Assembly (NCBI GenBank): GCA_900553265.1
Contig: USDD01000013.1
Location: forward strand, 1 to 38,554
Reading direction: 5' to 3'
Length of the DNA stretch: 38,554 nucleotides
DNA from: an uncultured Eubacteriales bacterium
GTDB taxonomy: Bacteria; Bacillota; Clostridia; Christensenellales; Aristaeellaceae
The position numbers were made by a program, and so were the translations under genes. Positions 31,235 through 38,538 of the stretch are shown one piece after another. A model generated the notes under the pieces. The model was not told the DNA's origin. It was given only the letters and a program-made list of their open reading frames with translations, and searched no databases. Within the stretch, counting starts at the first letter, position 1. Each line of letters begins with the position of its first letter.

Positions 31235-31726
31235 TTAGCCCTTCCTTCCCGGCTCAGCGCCGAATGCGTCAACGATTTCTTCAACGATCTCGCCGGGCAC
31301 CATCGACTCGATGGGCGCGCCATGGGCGGCGCAGTCCCGAACGATGGTGGACGAGATCATGCTGTATTCCGGTCTGCTGTGCAGAAACACCGTCTCCACA
31401 CCGCCGATGCGGCGGTTGGCCTCGGCCATCTGTGCCTCAAAGGTCAGATCCGACGGCCCGCGCAGCCCGCGGACGATCACGTCCGCGCCCTCACGGCAAA
31501 CCAGATCCACCAATAGCCCTTCGCCGGAAACCACCCGGACGTTGCTCAGCTTCGCCGTCATGCGCTGAAGCATCGACGCGCGCTGCCCGGGCGAAAAACG
31601 ATACTGCTTCGCGGTCTGGGACAGCACGGCGACAATCACCTCGTCGAACAGCCCGGCCGCGCGCTCGATAATGTCCAGATGCCCCAGCGTCGGCGGCGAA
31701 AAGCTGCCCGCGTAAACTGCCTTCAC
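31235..31726 (-). CDS. coaD: Phosphopantetheine adenylyltransferase
   Basis: This 163-residue enzyme makes dephospho-CoA from phosphopantetheine and ATP, the fourth step of CoA synthesis. The nucleotidyltransferase motif is AGSFSPPTLGH near the N-terminus, the second motif is MISSTIVR near residue 125, and the phosphate-binding stretch is VIVRGLRGPSDLTFEAQMA. The usual motif reads FDPxTxGH, so the aspartate is replaced by serine here. The start is GTG, overlapping the rsmD stop by one base (TAGTG). The rsmD-coaD pair is a common arrangement. Confidence 0.95.
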   Translation of the reverse strand: MKAVYAGSFSPPTLGHLDIIERAAGLFDEVIVAVLSQTAKQYRFSPGQRASMLQRMTAKLSNVRVVSGEGLLVDLVCREGADVIVRGLRGPSDLTFEAQMAEANRRIGGVETVFLHSRPEYSMISSTIVRDCAAHGAPIESMVPGEIVEEIVDAFGAEPGRKG

Positions 31727-32283
31727 TATGCGTCCTCCCGGATGAATTCAACGGTGGTAATGCCGTATCTGCGCGTATCGAACATGACGAAGCCCTCCGG
31801 AATGGGCACGGTCTGCTCCGTGGCCCGCTCGAAGAGGAGCGTACAGCCCTCCGCCAGCGCGCCGGCGCGCTTCAGGCGCAGCGCCGCGTCCGCGTAAGCG
31901 TCGGCCATGCGATACGGCGGATCCAAAAATACATAATCAAACCGCTCGCCGTTGAGCGAGCCGATGGCCGAGCGATAATCGGCCTGTAAAACGCGCGCCT
32001 TTTCGGCCGCGGCCTCCTTGAGCACGCTCTGCGCGTTGCGCTCAATGGCCTGAATCGCCGGTTTCGCGCTGTCCACGATCACGGCGTGGGCCGCGCCGCG
32101 GCTGAGCGCCTCCAGCGCCATCGCGCCGGTGCCGCCGAACAGATCCAGCACGTTTGCGTCCCGGATTCGGCTGCCGATGATGTTGAACAGCGATTCGCGA
32201 ATCCGATCCGCCGTAGGGCGCGTGTCCTCTCCCGCCGGCGCAAACAGCTTGCGTCCGCGGGCCTCGCCAGCGATGATGCGCAT
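31726..32283 (-). CDS. rsmD: 16S rRNA (guanine-N2)-methyltransferase RsmD
   Basis: This 185-residue SAM-dependent enzyme methylates G966 (E. coli numbering) of 16S rRNA in the assembled 30S subunit. It shows the N-terminal RIIAGEARGRKLFAPAG, the substrate-binding TRPTADRIRESLFNII, the SAM site VLDLFGGTGAMALEALSRGA and the catalytic DPPY in YVFLDPPYRMADAY. The length is normal. It is the first gene of the rsmD-coaD-coiled-coil operon, with its own promoter. Confidence 0.96.
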   Translation of the reverse strand: MRIIAGEARGRKLFAPAGEDTRPTADRIRESLFNIIGSRIRDANVLDLFGGTGAMALEALSRGAAHAVIVDSAKPAIQAIERNAQSVLKEAAAEKARVLQADYRSAIGSLNGERFDYVFLDPPYRMADAYADAALRLKRAGALAEGCTLLFERATEQTVPIPEGFVMFDTRRYGITTVEFIREDA

Positions 32284-32307
32284 ACTTCCACCTATGCTTT
32301 TGCCACA

Positions 32308-32336
32308 ATTATATCATAATCGCGCAATACATGCAA
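32308..32336 (-). promoter_or_regulatory. Promoter of the rsmD-coaD operon
   Basis: On the - strand TTGCAT (32336-32331) and TATAAT (32313-32308) are 17 bases apart, with TGA before the -10 (extended type), 25 bases upstream of the rsmD start. Confidence 0.78.
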
Positions 32337-32355
32337 ATGTTTTTTCGAAATTTCA

Positions 32356-32994
32356 TCAAATTTCAGGTTTCTGAATCCTCGGGGCCTTTTTTTTGACGAT
32401 GCGCGAACGCGCCTTGGCGCGGCGCCTGCCGTCGACCATGGCCTTTTCGGTGTTCTGCCAGAGCTTGGGGCCGCAGAGATAGCCGAAATAATGGCACAGC
32501 GGCAGCAGGAACGGCGAGGCCATCAGCACGATCACGATGTCCGGCGTGAGCGCCACGTAGGTCTCATGGAACATGGCAATCACCGGCCAGTAGGGCATCG
32601 TCACCACCCACGAAGCCACGCGGGAGATCATAACCGCCATCTCGCTCACATCCAGCAGCGAGAGAATGATGTACACGGCGTTGACCGCATAGGCGAACAG
32701 CGCGCCGGCGAAGACGGACTTCACGCCGTTGGAGCGGCTCCACGCCTGGCGATACAGGCCCTCGTCGGCCCGCTTGCCCTCGGCCTCCACGCGCTCGATG
32801 GACTTGGTCACCGCGCAGGACTCGTGGCCGGCGTTCTGTCCCTGGCGGAACATGAACCAGCAGCAGCCCAGCAGCACCAGACTGCCCAGTATCGTCCACG
32901 CCACGTTGCTGCCGATGGAAAACAGAATAAATCCGATGAAAACCAGCACGATCTTAATCAGAACGGTGCTTTTCCACATCTCTTTAACGCTCAA
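32356..32994 (-). CDS. Hypothetical membrane protein encoded after alr
   Basis: This is a 212-residue protein with about five predicted helices: 12-33, 35-50, 95-113, 120-145 and 153-172. The C-terminus is strongly basic (GRRRAKARSRIVKKKAPRIQ). A soluble stretch (about 52-90) contains NAGHESCAVTKSIERVEAEG. The TTG start at 32994 overlaps the alr stop by 11 bases and has GGAAGG five bases upstream, within alr. I do not recognise the family. Cotranslation with alr might hint at a cell-envelope role, but that is weak. Confidence 0.7.
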   Translation of the reverse strand: MSVKEMWKSTVLIKIVLVFIGFILFSIGSNVAWTILGSLVLLGCCWFMFRQGQNAGHESCAVTKSIERVEAEGKRADEGLYRQAWSRSNGVKSVFAGALFAYAVNAVYIILSLLDVSEMAVMISRVASWVVTMPYWPVIAMFHETYVALTPDIVIVLMASPFLLPLCHYFGYLCGPKLWQNTEKAMVDGRRRAKARSRIVKKKAPRIQKPEI

Positions 32995-34105
32995 TGCAAC
33001 CTTCCTCTCCTTCGTCCAGATATTCGCGCCGCACTCTCGGCGAGAAACCGAGCATGATTTCGTAGGGAATGGTCTCGGCGCGCTCGGCCAGCTCGTCGGG
33101 CGTGATGCGCTGCGCGCCCTGCGCGCCCAGGAGCACCACCTCGTCCGCCGTCGTCACGCCGGGAATATCCGTCACATCGGCCATGAGCATGTCCATGCAC
33201 ACCCGGCCGATCACCCGCGCGCGCTGTCCGCGCACCAGCACGTCGGCGCGGCTGCTCAGAATTCTCGGATAGCCGTCGCCATAGCCGATGGGCAGCGTCA
33301 TGACCACGGTCTCCCGCTCGGCACGGAAGGTTCTTCCGTATCCCACAGTATCCCCCGGCTGAATGGTCTCAATGCGGATGGGGCGCGTGACCAGCGTCTG
33401 GGCGTATTGCAGCGCGTTGCCCAGCTCGGGCATGCAGCCGCCGTAGAGGGCGATGCCCGCGCGCACCATGTCGTGCTGATATTCAGGCCGGAGCATGGCC
33501 GTGGAGGCCGCCGCGTGGGTCAGCGGGCGACATCCCGCCGCGTGAATCCGCGCGAGCATCTGATTGAAGCGCTCGTTCTGCGCCTTCGTGTATTCCTCGT
33601 CGCTGTCCGAGACGCAGAAGTGGGTAAAGCAGCCCTCCATCCGCACGTGCGGGCAGTCCGCCCACGCGCGCAGCATCGCGTCCAGCTCGCCGTCCGTGCG
33701 CACGCCGATGCGCGACATGCCCGTGTCCAGCTTCAGATGCGCCCGGACGCTGCGGCCGAGTTTTTTCCCCTCGTCCTCCAGCACCCGGAGCATTTCCGGG
33801 CAGTACACCGCCTGAGAAGCGTCCACGCGGGCCGCCTCGCGCAGCGAGGTCTCCTCGCCGCCGCCGAGCACGACGATCATCTCCGCCGCGCCGCCCTCGC
33901 GCAGCTCCCGGGCCTCCTCCGCCGTCGCCACGGCGAACGCGTCGGCCAGACCGTGCAGCGTCCGCGAAAGGCGAAGCGCGCCGTGGCCGTAAGCGTCCGC
34001 CTTGACCACGCAAAGCATTTTCACCGTCTCCGGCACGCGCGCCCGAAGCGCCCTCGCGTTGGCAAGGAGCGTTCCCTCGGAGATTCTCATGACTGTCGGC
34101 CGCAT
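32984..34105 (-). CDS. alr: Alanine racemase
   Basis: This 373-residue PLP enzyme converts L-alanine to D-alanine for peptidoglycan. The PLP lysine is K35 in CVVKADAYGHG, followed by barrel strands with the family features LKLDTGMSRIGV, CFTHFCVSDS, VRAGIALYG and the catalytic tyrosine in GDTVGYGRTF. The C-terminal beta domain contains VCMDMLMADVTDIPG. I chose ATG at 34105 (MRPTVMRISEG), aligned with the usual family start; a GTG at 34114 would add three residues. Neither has a strong ribosome site. Confidence 0.94.
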   Translation of the reverse strand: MRPTVMRISEGTLLANARALRARVPETVKMLCVVKADAYGHGALRLSRTLHGLADAFAVATAEEARELREGGAAEMIVVLGGGEETSLREAARVDASQAVYCPEMLRVLEDEGKKLGRSVRAHLKLDTGMSRIGVRTDGELDAMLRAWADCPHVRMEGCFTHFCVSDSDEEYTKAQNERFNQMLARIHAAGCRPLTHAAASTAMLRPEYQHDMVRAGIALYGGCMPELGNALQYAQTLVTRPIRIETIQPGDTVGYGRTFRAERETVVMTLPIGYGDGYPRILSSRADVLVRGQRARVIGRVCMDMLMADVTDIPGVTTADEVVLLGAQGAQRITPDELAERAETIPYEIMLGFSPRVRREYLDEGEEGCIER

Positions 34106-34148
34106 GATTTTCACGCTTTCTGTCCCAATACGCTTCTTATAGACATCT

Positions 34149-34177
34149 ATTATATCACATTTATGCCCGAATTACAA
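34149..34177 (-). promoter_or_regulatory. Promoter of alr
   Basis: On the - strand TTGTAA (34177-34172) and TATAAT (34154-34149) have a 17-base spacer and a TGA extended -10, 44 bases upstream of the chosen alr start. The rest of the gap to 34253 shows only a weak imperfect hairpin near 34209-34252. Confidence 0.75.
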
Positions 34178-34253
34178 TATTTTTGCCTTATTTGACGCAA
34201 AATTCACATGCAATTTCCCGTCAGAAGGGCGAAAGAGCCGCCATCGGAATTGC

Positions 34254-35405
34254 TCAGGCGAAGAATTCGTCCGCCATGGCCGCCATCCACGCCACCGCGG
34301 CGGGCAGCGCGCTCTCGTCGATGCGGAACTGATCGGAGTGGTGGGGATGGCACGCGCCCACGGCCTCGTTGCGCACGCCCACGCGGGCGTAGCAGATCGG
34401 CCCCAGCGCGCGATAGTCGGCGAAGTCGTCGCCCAGCGCGCAGGGCGCGTCGGGCAGCGCGCCGTCGGGCGAGACGCGCTTTGCGGCGCGCCGCGCCATC
34501 TCCGTGAGCTTTGCGTCGTTCCAGACCACCTTGCAGGCCGGGCGCATGTCCATCTCCCATGCGCAGCCGTAGCCCTCGCAGCAGCTGCGGATCATCCTGT
34601 CCAGCTGCGCGTGCACGCGGTCGTAGGTCTCGGGGCTGAAGGTGCGGATGGTTCCCTCCAGCACCGCCTCGCCGGCGATGATGTTGCAGCGCGTGCCCGC
34701 GTGGAAGCTGCCGATGGTGACCACCACGGGATCCATCGGCGAGGTGAAGCGGGAGACGATGGTCTGAAGCTGTCCCACCAGCGCGCTGGCGCAGACGATG
34801 GCGTCCACACACTCCTCGGGCATCGCGCCGTGACCGCCCCGGCCGCGGATGGTCAGCGTGAACATGTCGCAGCTGGCCGCCACGCCGCCGGGCGAGACGT
34901 GCAGCTCCCCGGCGTTGTAGGGGCTCCAGACGTGGACGCCGAAATACGCGTCCGCCTGCGCAAGGCCCGTGGCCAGCACGGCCTGCGCGCCCAGCTCGCC
35001 CTCCTCCGCCGGCTGGAAGATGATCTTCACCCGGCCGGGCAGGCTCTCCTCCCGGGCCTTCAGCAGCTTCGCCAGCCCCAGTCCGCAGGTGATGTGCGCG
35101 TCGTGGCCGCAGGCGTGCATCAGTCCCGGCTTCTCCGAGGCGTAGTCCAGCCCCGTGCGCTCCGTCTGCTGCAGCGCGTCGGTGTCGGCGCGGAAGGCCA
35201 CGGTCTTTCCGCCCTCGGGCCCCAGCAGGGCGATGGTGATGTTGCCCTCGGGATCCTGATGCGCAATGTTCATATCGTCCAGCATGCGCCGGATGCGCGC
35301 GTGGGTTTCAAACTCGTGCCTCGACGGCTCAGGAAAGCGATGAAAAAGGCGATAGGTTTCCGTGAGAAAGTTCTTTTCCGCATCCGCGGCGGCTCTGTAA
35401 TCCAT
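34254..35405 (-). CDS. M20-family amidohydrolase (N-acyl-L-amino acid hydrolase type)
   Basis: This is a 383-residue dinuclear metal peptidase. The metal ligands are C99, H101 (HACGHDAH) and E134-E135 (IIFQPAEEGELGA), then a histidine in YFGVHVW. The dimerisation domain is in the middle (LTIRGRGGHGAMPEECVDAI), and the final ligand histidine is in ACHPHHSDQFRIDE. Such enzymes (HipO, YtnL and YxeP group) cleave N-acyl amino acids. I chose ATG at 35405, because GGAGG ends five bases upstream; the ATG at 35417 has no site. It is divergent from metNIQ. In Bacillus, M20 relatives work with sulfur amino-acid uptake operons, so an N-acyl-methionine or N-acyl-cysteine substrate is a reasonable guess. 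Confidence 0.9.
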   Translation of the reverse strand: MDYRAAADAEKNFLTETYRLFHRFPEPSRHEFETHARIRRMLDDMNIAHQDPEGNITIALLGPEGGKTVAFRADTDALQQTERTGLDYASEKPGLMHACGHDAHITCGLGLAKLLKAREESLPGRVKIIFQPAEEGELGAQAVLATGLAQADAYFGVHVWSPYNAGELHVSPGGVAASCDMFTLTIRGRGGHGAMPEECVDAIVCASALVGQLQTIVSRFTSPMDPVVVTIGSFHAGTRCNIIAGEAVLEGTIRTFSPETYDRVHAQLDRMIRSCCEGYGCAWEMDMRPACKVVWNDAKLTEMARRAAKRVSPDGALPDAPCALGDDFADYRALGPICYARVGVRNEAVGACHPHHSDQFRIDESALPAAVAWMAAMADEFFA

Positions 35406-35504
35406 ATTTTCCTCCATGACGGCGTTTTTTGATACATGTTCGCGCTTTTTTCGGGCTTCTCCTGCCGGGCTGAGTTTCTCTTTTGTTAAATCCTACTTTT
35501 GCGC

Positions 35505-35534
35505 TTGACAAACGCCGAACAGGGATTCTATAAT
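35505..35534 (+). promoter_or_regulatory. Promoter of the metNIQ operon
   Basis: TTGACA (35505-35510) and TATAAT (35529-35534) are both perfect, with an 18-base spacer. Transcription should start near 35541, giving a leader of about 215 bases before metN. The rest of the 35406-35504 gap shows no clear promoter for the M20 gene. Confidence 0.92.
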
Positions 35535-35541
35535 AATCGCA

Positions 35542-35553
35542 TCAACCGGTTGA
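35542..35553 (+). promoter_or_regulatory. Perfect 12-base palindrome at the metNIQ transcription start
   Basis: TCAACCGGTTGA is its own reverse complement and begins seven bases after the -10 box. It could be a repressor operator or a small 5' RNA hairpin. Its significance is unproven. Confidence 0.45.
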
Positions 35554-35570
35554 GAGAGGAGAATTGCCGT

Positions 35571-35651
35571 ATGACGATCCGTCGCAAGGCCATGGCGATG
35601 CGCAGCAGCATGCATATGATGTGCATGTTCGTTTTCGCGTGCGTCGGCTGA
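35571..35651 (+). CDS. Methionine-rich leader peptide of metNIQ
   Basis: This is a 26-codon frame with a proper ribosome site (AGAGGAG, nine bases from the ATG) and a TGA stop. Codons 8-19 read MAMRSSMHMMCM: six of twelve are Met, with seven Met in total including the start. It lies between a consensus promoter and an intrinsic terminator (35696-35730) in front of a methionine importer operon. This is the architecture of ribosome-mediated attenuation, as in trp, his or leu leaders, with Met as the sensed amino acid. Scarce charged Met-tRNA would stall the ribosome at 35592-35627 and favour read-through into metN. The peptide itself needs no function. The mechanism is inferred, not shown. Confidence 0.8.
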   Translation: MTIRRKAMAMRSSMHMMCMFVFACVG

Positions 35652-35695
35652 GCAGTTTCGTCGGGCAGTTTTTCGATATAGATTTCGAAAGGCAG

Positions 35696-35730
35696 ATCGG
35701 ACGGGCTTCTGGGCCCGTCCGATTTCTTTT
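35696..35730 (+). terminator. Attenuator terminator in front of metN
   Basis: ATCGGACGGGC (35696-35706) and GCCCGTCCGAT (35713-35723) form a perfect 11-bp stem with a six-base loop, followed by TTCTTTT. It is 44 bases after the leader-peptide stop and 26 bases before the metN ATG, so it ends transcription before the operon unless overridden. A competing pairing is possible: CGGGC at 35662-35666 with GCCCG at 35713-35717, which would sequester the 3' arm. Confidence 0.92.
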
Positions 35731-35756
35731 ATGTACTTTTGTGAGGAGGAAGCGAC

Positions 35757-36815
35757 ATGAGCGACCATTCCGCCGCGCCGATGATTCGGCTGGAGAACGT
35801 CTCGAAGGTCTTCGATACCGGCCGCAGCGACGTGCACGCGCTGAACAGCGTCTCGCTGGACATTCAGCCCGGCAGCATTCAGGGCATCATCGGCTTCTCC
35901 GGCGCGGGCAAATCCACGCTGGTGCGATGCATCAATCTTCTGGAGAAGCCCACCTCGGGCCGGGTGTTCGTCGAGGGACGCGAGCTGACCGCCATGGCGG
36001 AAAAGGAGCTGCGCGGCGTGCGCCGGAAGATCGGCATGATCTTCCAGCACTTCAACCTCATGCGCTCCCGCACGGTGCTGTCCAATGTGGCGTTCCCGCT
36101 GAAGGGCAGCGGCCTTTCCAAGGCGCAGAAGCAGGAAAAGGTCATGCAGCTGCTCAGGCTGGTGGGCCTCGAGGATCGCGCGAACGCCTATCCCGCGCAG
36201 CTCTCCGGCGGCCAGAAGCAGCGCGTGGCCATCGCCCGCGCGCTGGCCAGCGACCCGAAGGTGCTGCTGTGCGACGAGGCCACCAGCGCCCTCGATCCTC
36301 AGACCACGCGGGACATTCTGCGGCTGCTGAAGGATCTGAATCAGAAGCTGGGCATCACCATCGTCATCATCACCCATGAGATGGCCGTGGTCAAGGAAAT
36401 CTGCACCGACGTGGCCGTGATGGAGAACGGCGAAATCGTCGAGCGCGGCGCGCTGTACGACGTGTTCTCCCGGCCGCAGGCGCCCATCACCCGCCGCTTC
36501 ATCGAAACCACCGAGGGCGCTGAACAGCTGCGCGCGCAGCTGCGGCAGTCGCCCAAGGCGCTGGGCGTGGAGCCGGGCGACACGGTGGTCGTGTTCTCCT
36601 TCCACGGCGAGAGCTCGGGCCGCGCGCTGGTTTCCAGCCTGTCCCGGGAGTTCGACATCGACATTTCCATTCTCTACGGCAACGTGGAGATGCTGGCCGG
36701 CAAGCCGCTGGGCAAGCTGATTACGGTCATCCGCGGCGAGGAGGACAGCGTCCGGCGGGCGCTTCAAAAGATCAGCGGCAGCGAAGTGGATTCGGAGGTG
36801 CTGGAGCATGTTTAA
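35757..36815 (+). CDS. metN: Methionine ABC transporter ATP-binding protein MetN
   Basis: This 352-residue ATPase drives the D/L-methionine importer. It has Walker A GFSGAGKST (46-54), the Q-loop in IFQHFNLM, signature LSGGQKQR (149-156), Walker B LLCDEATSALD (170-180) and H-loop ITHEMAVV. The C-terminal NIL domain (about 275-350, FHGESSGRALVSSLSREFDI) binds methionine and inhibits transport when the cell is full. GAGGAGGA lies upstream of the ATG. The 3' end overlaps metI by eight bases. Confidence 0.96.
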   Translation: MSDHSAAPMIRLENVSKVFDTGRSDVHALNSVSLDIQPGSIQGIIGFSGAGKSTLVRCINLLEKPTSGRVFVEGRELTAMAEKELRGVRRKIGMIFQHFNLMRSRTVLSNVAFPLKGSGLSKAQKQEKVMQLLRLVGLEDRANAYPAQLSGGQKQRVAIARALASDPKVLLCDEATSALDPQTTRDILRLLKDLNQKLGITIVIITHEMAVVKEICTDVAVMENGEIVERGALYDVFSRPQAPITRRFIETTEGAEQLRAQLRQSPKALGVEPGDTVVVFSFHGESSGRALVSSLSREFDIDISILYGNVEMLAGKPLGKLITVIRGEEDSVRRALQKISGSEVDSEVLEHV

Positions 36816-37638
36816 GGCGTTTGTTCCCGGCGAGGGCCGCTCCAAGGGCCGCTGCGCCGTCAACTGGATTTTCCTGATCGCCGGAATCGCCCTCGCGGGC
36901 GCGGCGCTGACGTGGATCGTTTCCTATATAATACACGCCGTGCACACGGGCATGGACTGGGCGGCGGTGGCCGACGATCTGATTCCCAACGTAGTCAAGA
37001 CGAAGAACGAGCTGTCCAAGTGCTTCGTGCAGACGGTGCAGATGGTGCTCTTCTCCTCGCTCATCAGCGCGGGCTTCGGCATTCTCTTCGGCGTGCTGCT
37101 GGTGGTCACCCAGAAGGGCGGCATTCTCGAATGCCCTCCGGTGTTCCAGACGCTGGACAAGGTCATCAACGTCTTCCGCTCCATTCCGTTCATCATTCTG
37201 GTGGCGCTGCTGATCAAGACCACGCGCAATCTCGTGGGCACATCCATCGGCGTGACCGGCGCGGTCTTCCCGCTGGTGGTGGCCACGGTGCCCTTCTTCT
37301 CCCGCCAGATCCACGCGGCGCTGTGCGAAATCGACCCCGGCGTGGTGGAGGCGGCGCGCTCCATGGGACAGAGCCCGGCGCAGATCATCCTGCGCGTCTA
37401 TCTGCGCGAGGGGCTGCCGGGAATGATCCGCGGCGCGACCATCACCGTGGTCAACCTCATCGCCCTGACGGCCATGGCCGGAACCGTGGGCGCGGGCGGA
37501 CTGGGCGACTACGCCATTCGCTACGGCTATCAGCGCGTGATGACCGACGTGACCATCGTGACCATTCTCATCATTCTGGCCATGGTCACGCTGATTCAGA
37601 CGCTGGGCACGCTGCTGGAGCGCAGGCTCTCCCACTGA
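36808..37638 (+). CDS. metI: Methionine ABC transporter permease MetI (with N-terminal extension)
   Basis: This is a 276-residue inner-membrane protein, whereas MetI is usually about 215-220. Residues from about 70 on match MetI (MVLFSSLISAGFGILFGVLL, FRSIPFIILVALLI) with the EAA loop VVEAARSMGQSPAQIILRVY and GTVGAGGLGDYAIRYGYQR. The first 70 residues add a membrane helix (about 18-42) and a loop (HTGMDWAAVADDLIPNVV) not found in E. coli MetI. GGAGGTGCTGGAG precedes the ATG. It is cotranslated with metN. Confidence 0.93.
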   Translation: MFKAFVPGEGRSKGRCAVNWIFLIAGIALAGAALTWIVSYIIHAVHTGMDWAAVADDLIPNVVKTKNELSKCFVQTVQMVLFSSLISAGFGILFGVLLVVTQKGGILECPPVFQTLDKVINVFRSIPFIILVALLIKTTRNLVGTSIGVTGAVFPLVVATVPFFSRQIHAALCEIDPGVVEAARSMGQSPAQIILRVYLREGLPGMIRGATITVVNLIALTAMAGTVGAGGLGDYAIRYGYQRVMTDVTIVTILIILAMVTLIQTLGTLLERRLSH

Positions 37639-37704
37639 TCCCTGACCTTCGCAAAAAGAAGGTTTGGAGATAAATCTTCCACAAACGAAAAGGAGGAACC
37701 CGTC

Positions 37705-38529
37705 ATGAAGAAACTTCTCTCTCTCGTTCTCGCCGCTCTGTTCTGCCTGAGCGCCTGCGCCCTGGCGGAAGAGACCCCCGTCACGGTGAAGGTCGGCGTC
37801 GTCGGCTCCACCAATGAGCAGTGGACGGACGTCCTCGTGCCCAAGCTGGCCGAGGAGGGCATCAATATCGAAATCGTCACCTTCAGCGACTACGTCATGC
37901 CCAACATCGCGCTGGCCAGCGGCGACATCGATCTGAACGCCTTCCAGCACTACAACTTCCTGGAGAACTGGAACGACGAGAACGCCGAGACCTACGGCAC
38001 CAAACTCGTGCCCATCGGCGAGACGCTGATCGCGCCGCTGTCCATGTACTCCGACAAGTACGCCTCCGTGGACGAGATTCAGGAGGGCGACACCATTCTG
38101 GTCATGAACGACGTGGTCAACGAGGCACGCGCCCTGAACATGCTGGACACGCTGGGCCTTGTCAAGCTGGGCGACAACCTGACCAGCTACGCCACCGTGG
38201 CCGACATCGTTGAGAACCCGCTGAACCTGAACATCGTCGAGCTGGACGCCGCCATGGTCGGCTCCCAGATGAGCGACAGCTCCGTGGCCGCCGGCTTCAT
38301 GAACGGCCAGTACGCCACTCAGGCGGGCTACAAGCACGAGGACGCCATCGCCGTGGAGGCCTTTGATCCCGACAACGCCGACCAGCACGGCATCGTCAAC
38401 ATCATCGCCGCCCGCGAGGCCGACGCGGAGAACCCCGTCTACCTGCGCATCGCCGAGGCCTATCAGTGCGACGAAGTGAAGGAAGTCTTCGACACGCTGT
38501 ACGCCGGCTCCTTCAAGGCGGCGTGGTAA
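37705..38529 (+). CDS. metQ: Methionine-binding lipoprotein MetQ
   Basis: This is a 274-residue surface lipoprotein. The signal peptide ends in the lipobox LSAC with lipid-modified C18 (KLLSLVLAALFCLSACALAE). The mature part is the NLPA/MetQ family fold: VKVGVVGSTNEQW, NIALASGDIDLNAFQHYNFL, and a conserved DVVNEARALNMLDTLGLVKL. It captures methionine for MetI/MetN. AAGGAGGA precedes the ATG. The 66-base gap after metI holds a small hairpin (ACCTTC/GAAGGT) that may tune expression. Confidence 0.95.
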   Translation: MKKLLSLVLAALFCLSACALAEETPVTVKVGVVGSTNEQWTDVLVPKLAEEGINIEIVTFSDYVMPNIALASGDIDLNAFQHYNFLENWNDENAETYGTKLVPIGETLIAPLSMYSDKYASVDEIQEGDTILVMNDVVNEARALNMLDTLGLVKLGDNLTSYATVADIVENPLNLNIVELDAAMVGSQMSDSSVAAGFMNGQYATQAGYKHEDAIAVEAFDPDNADQHGIVNIIAAREADAENPVYLRIAEAYQCDEVKEVFDTLYAGSFKAAW

Positions 38530-38538
38530 ATGTGGACG

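Noticed and set aside
35541..35756. SAM-I riboswitch or T-box in front of metN
   Set aside because: I found neither the S-box conserved core nor the T-box AGGGTGGNACCGCG bulge. A Met-rich leader peptide plus terminator explains the region better.
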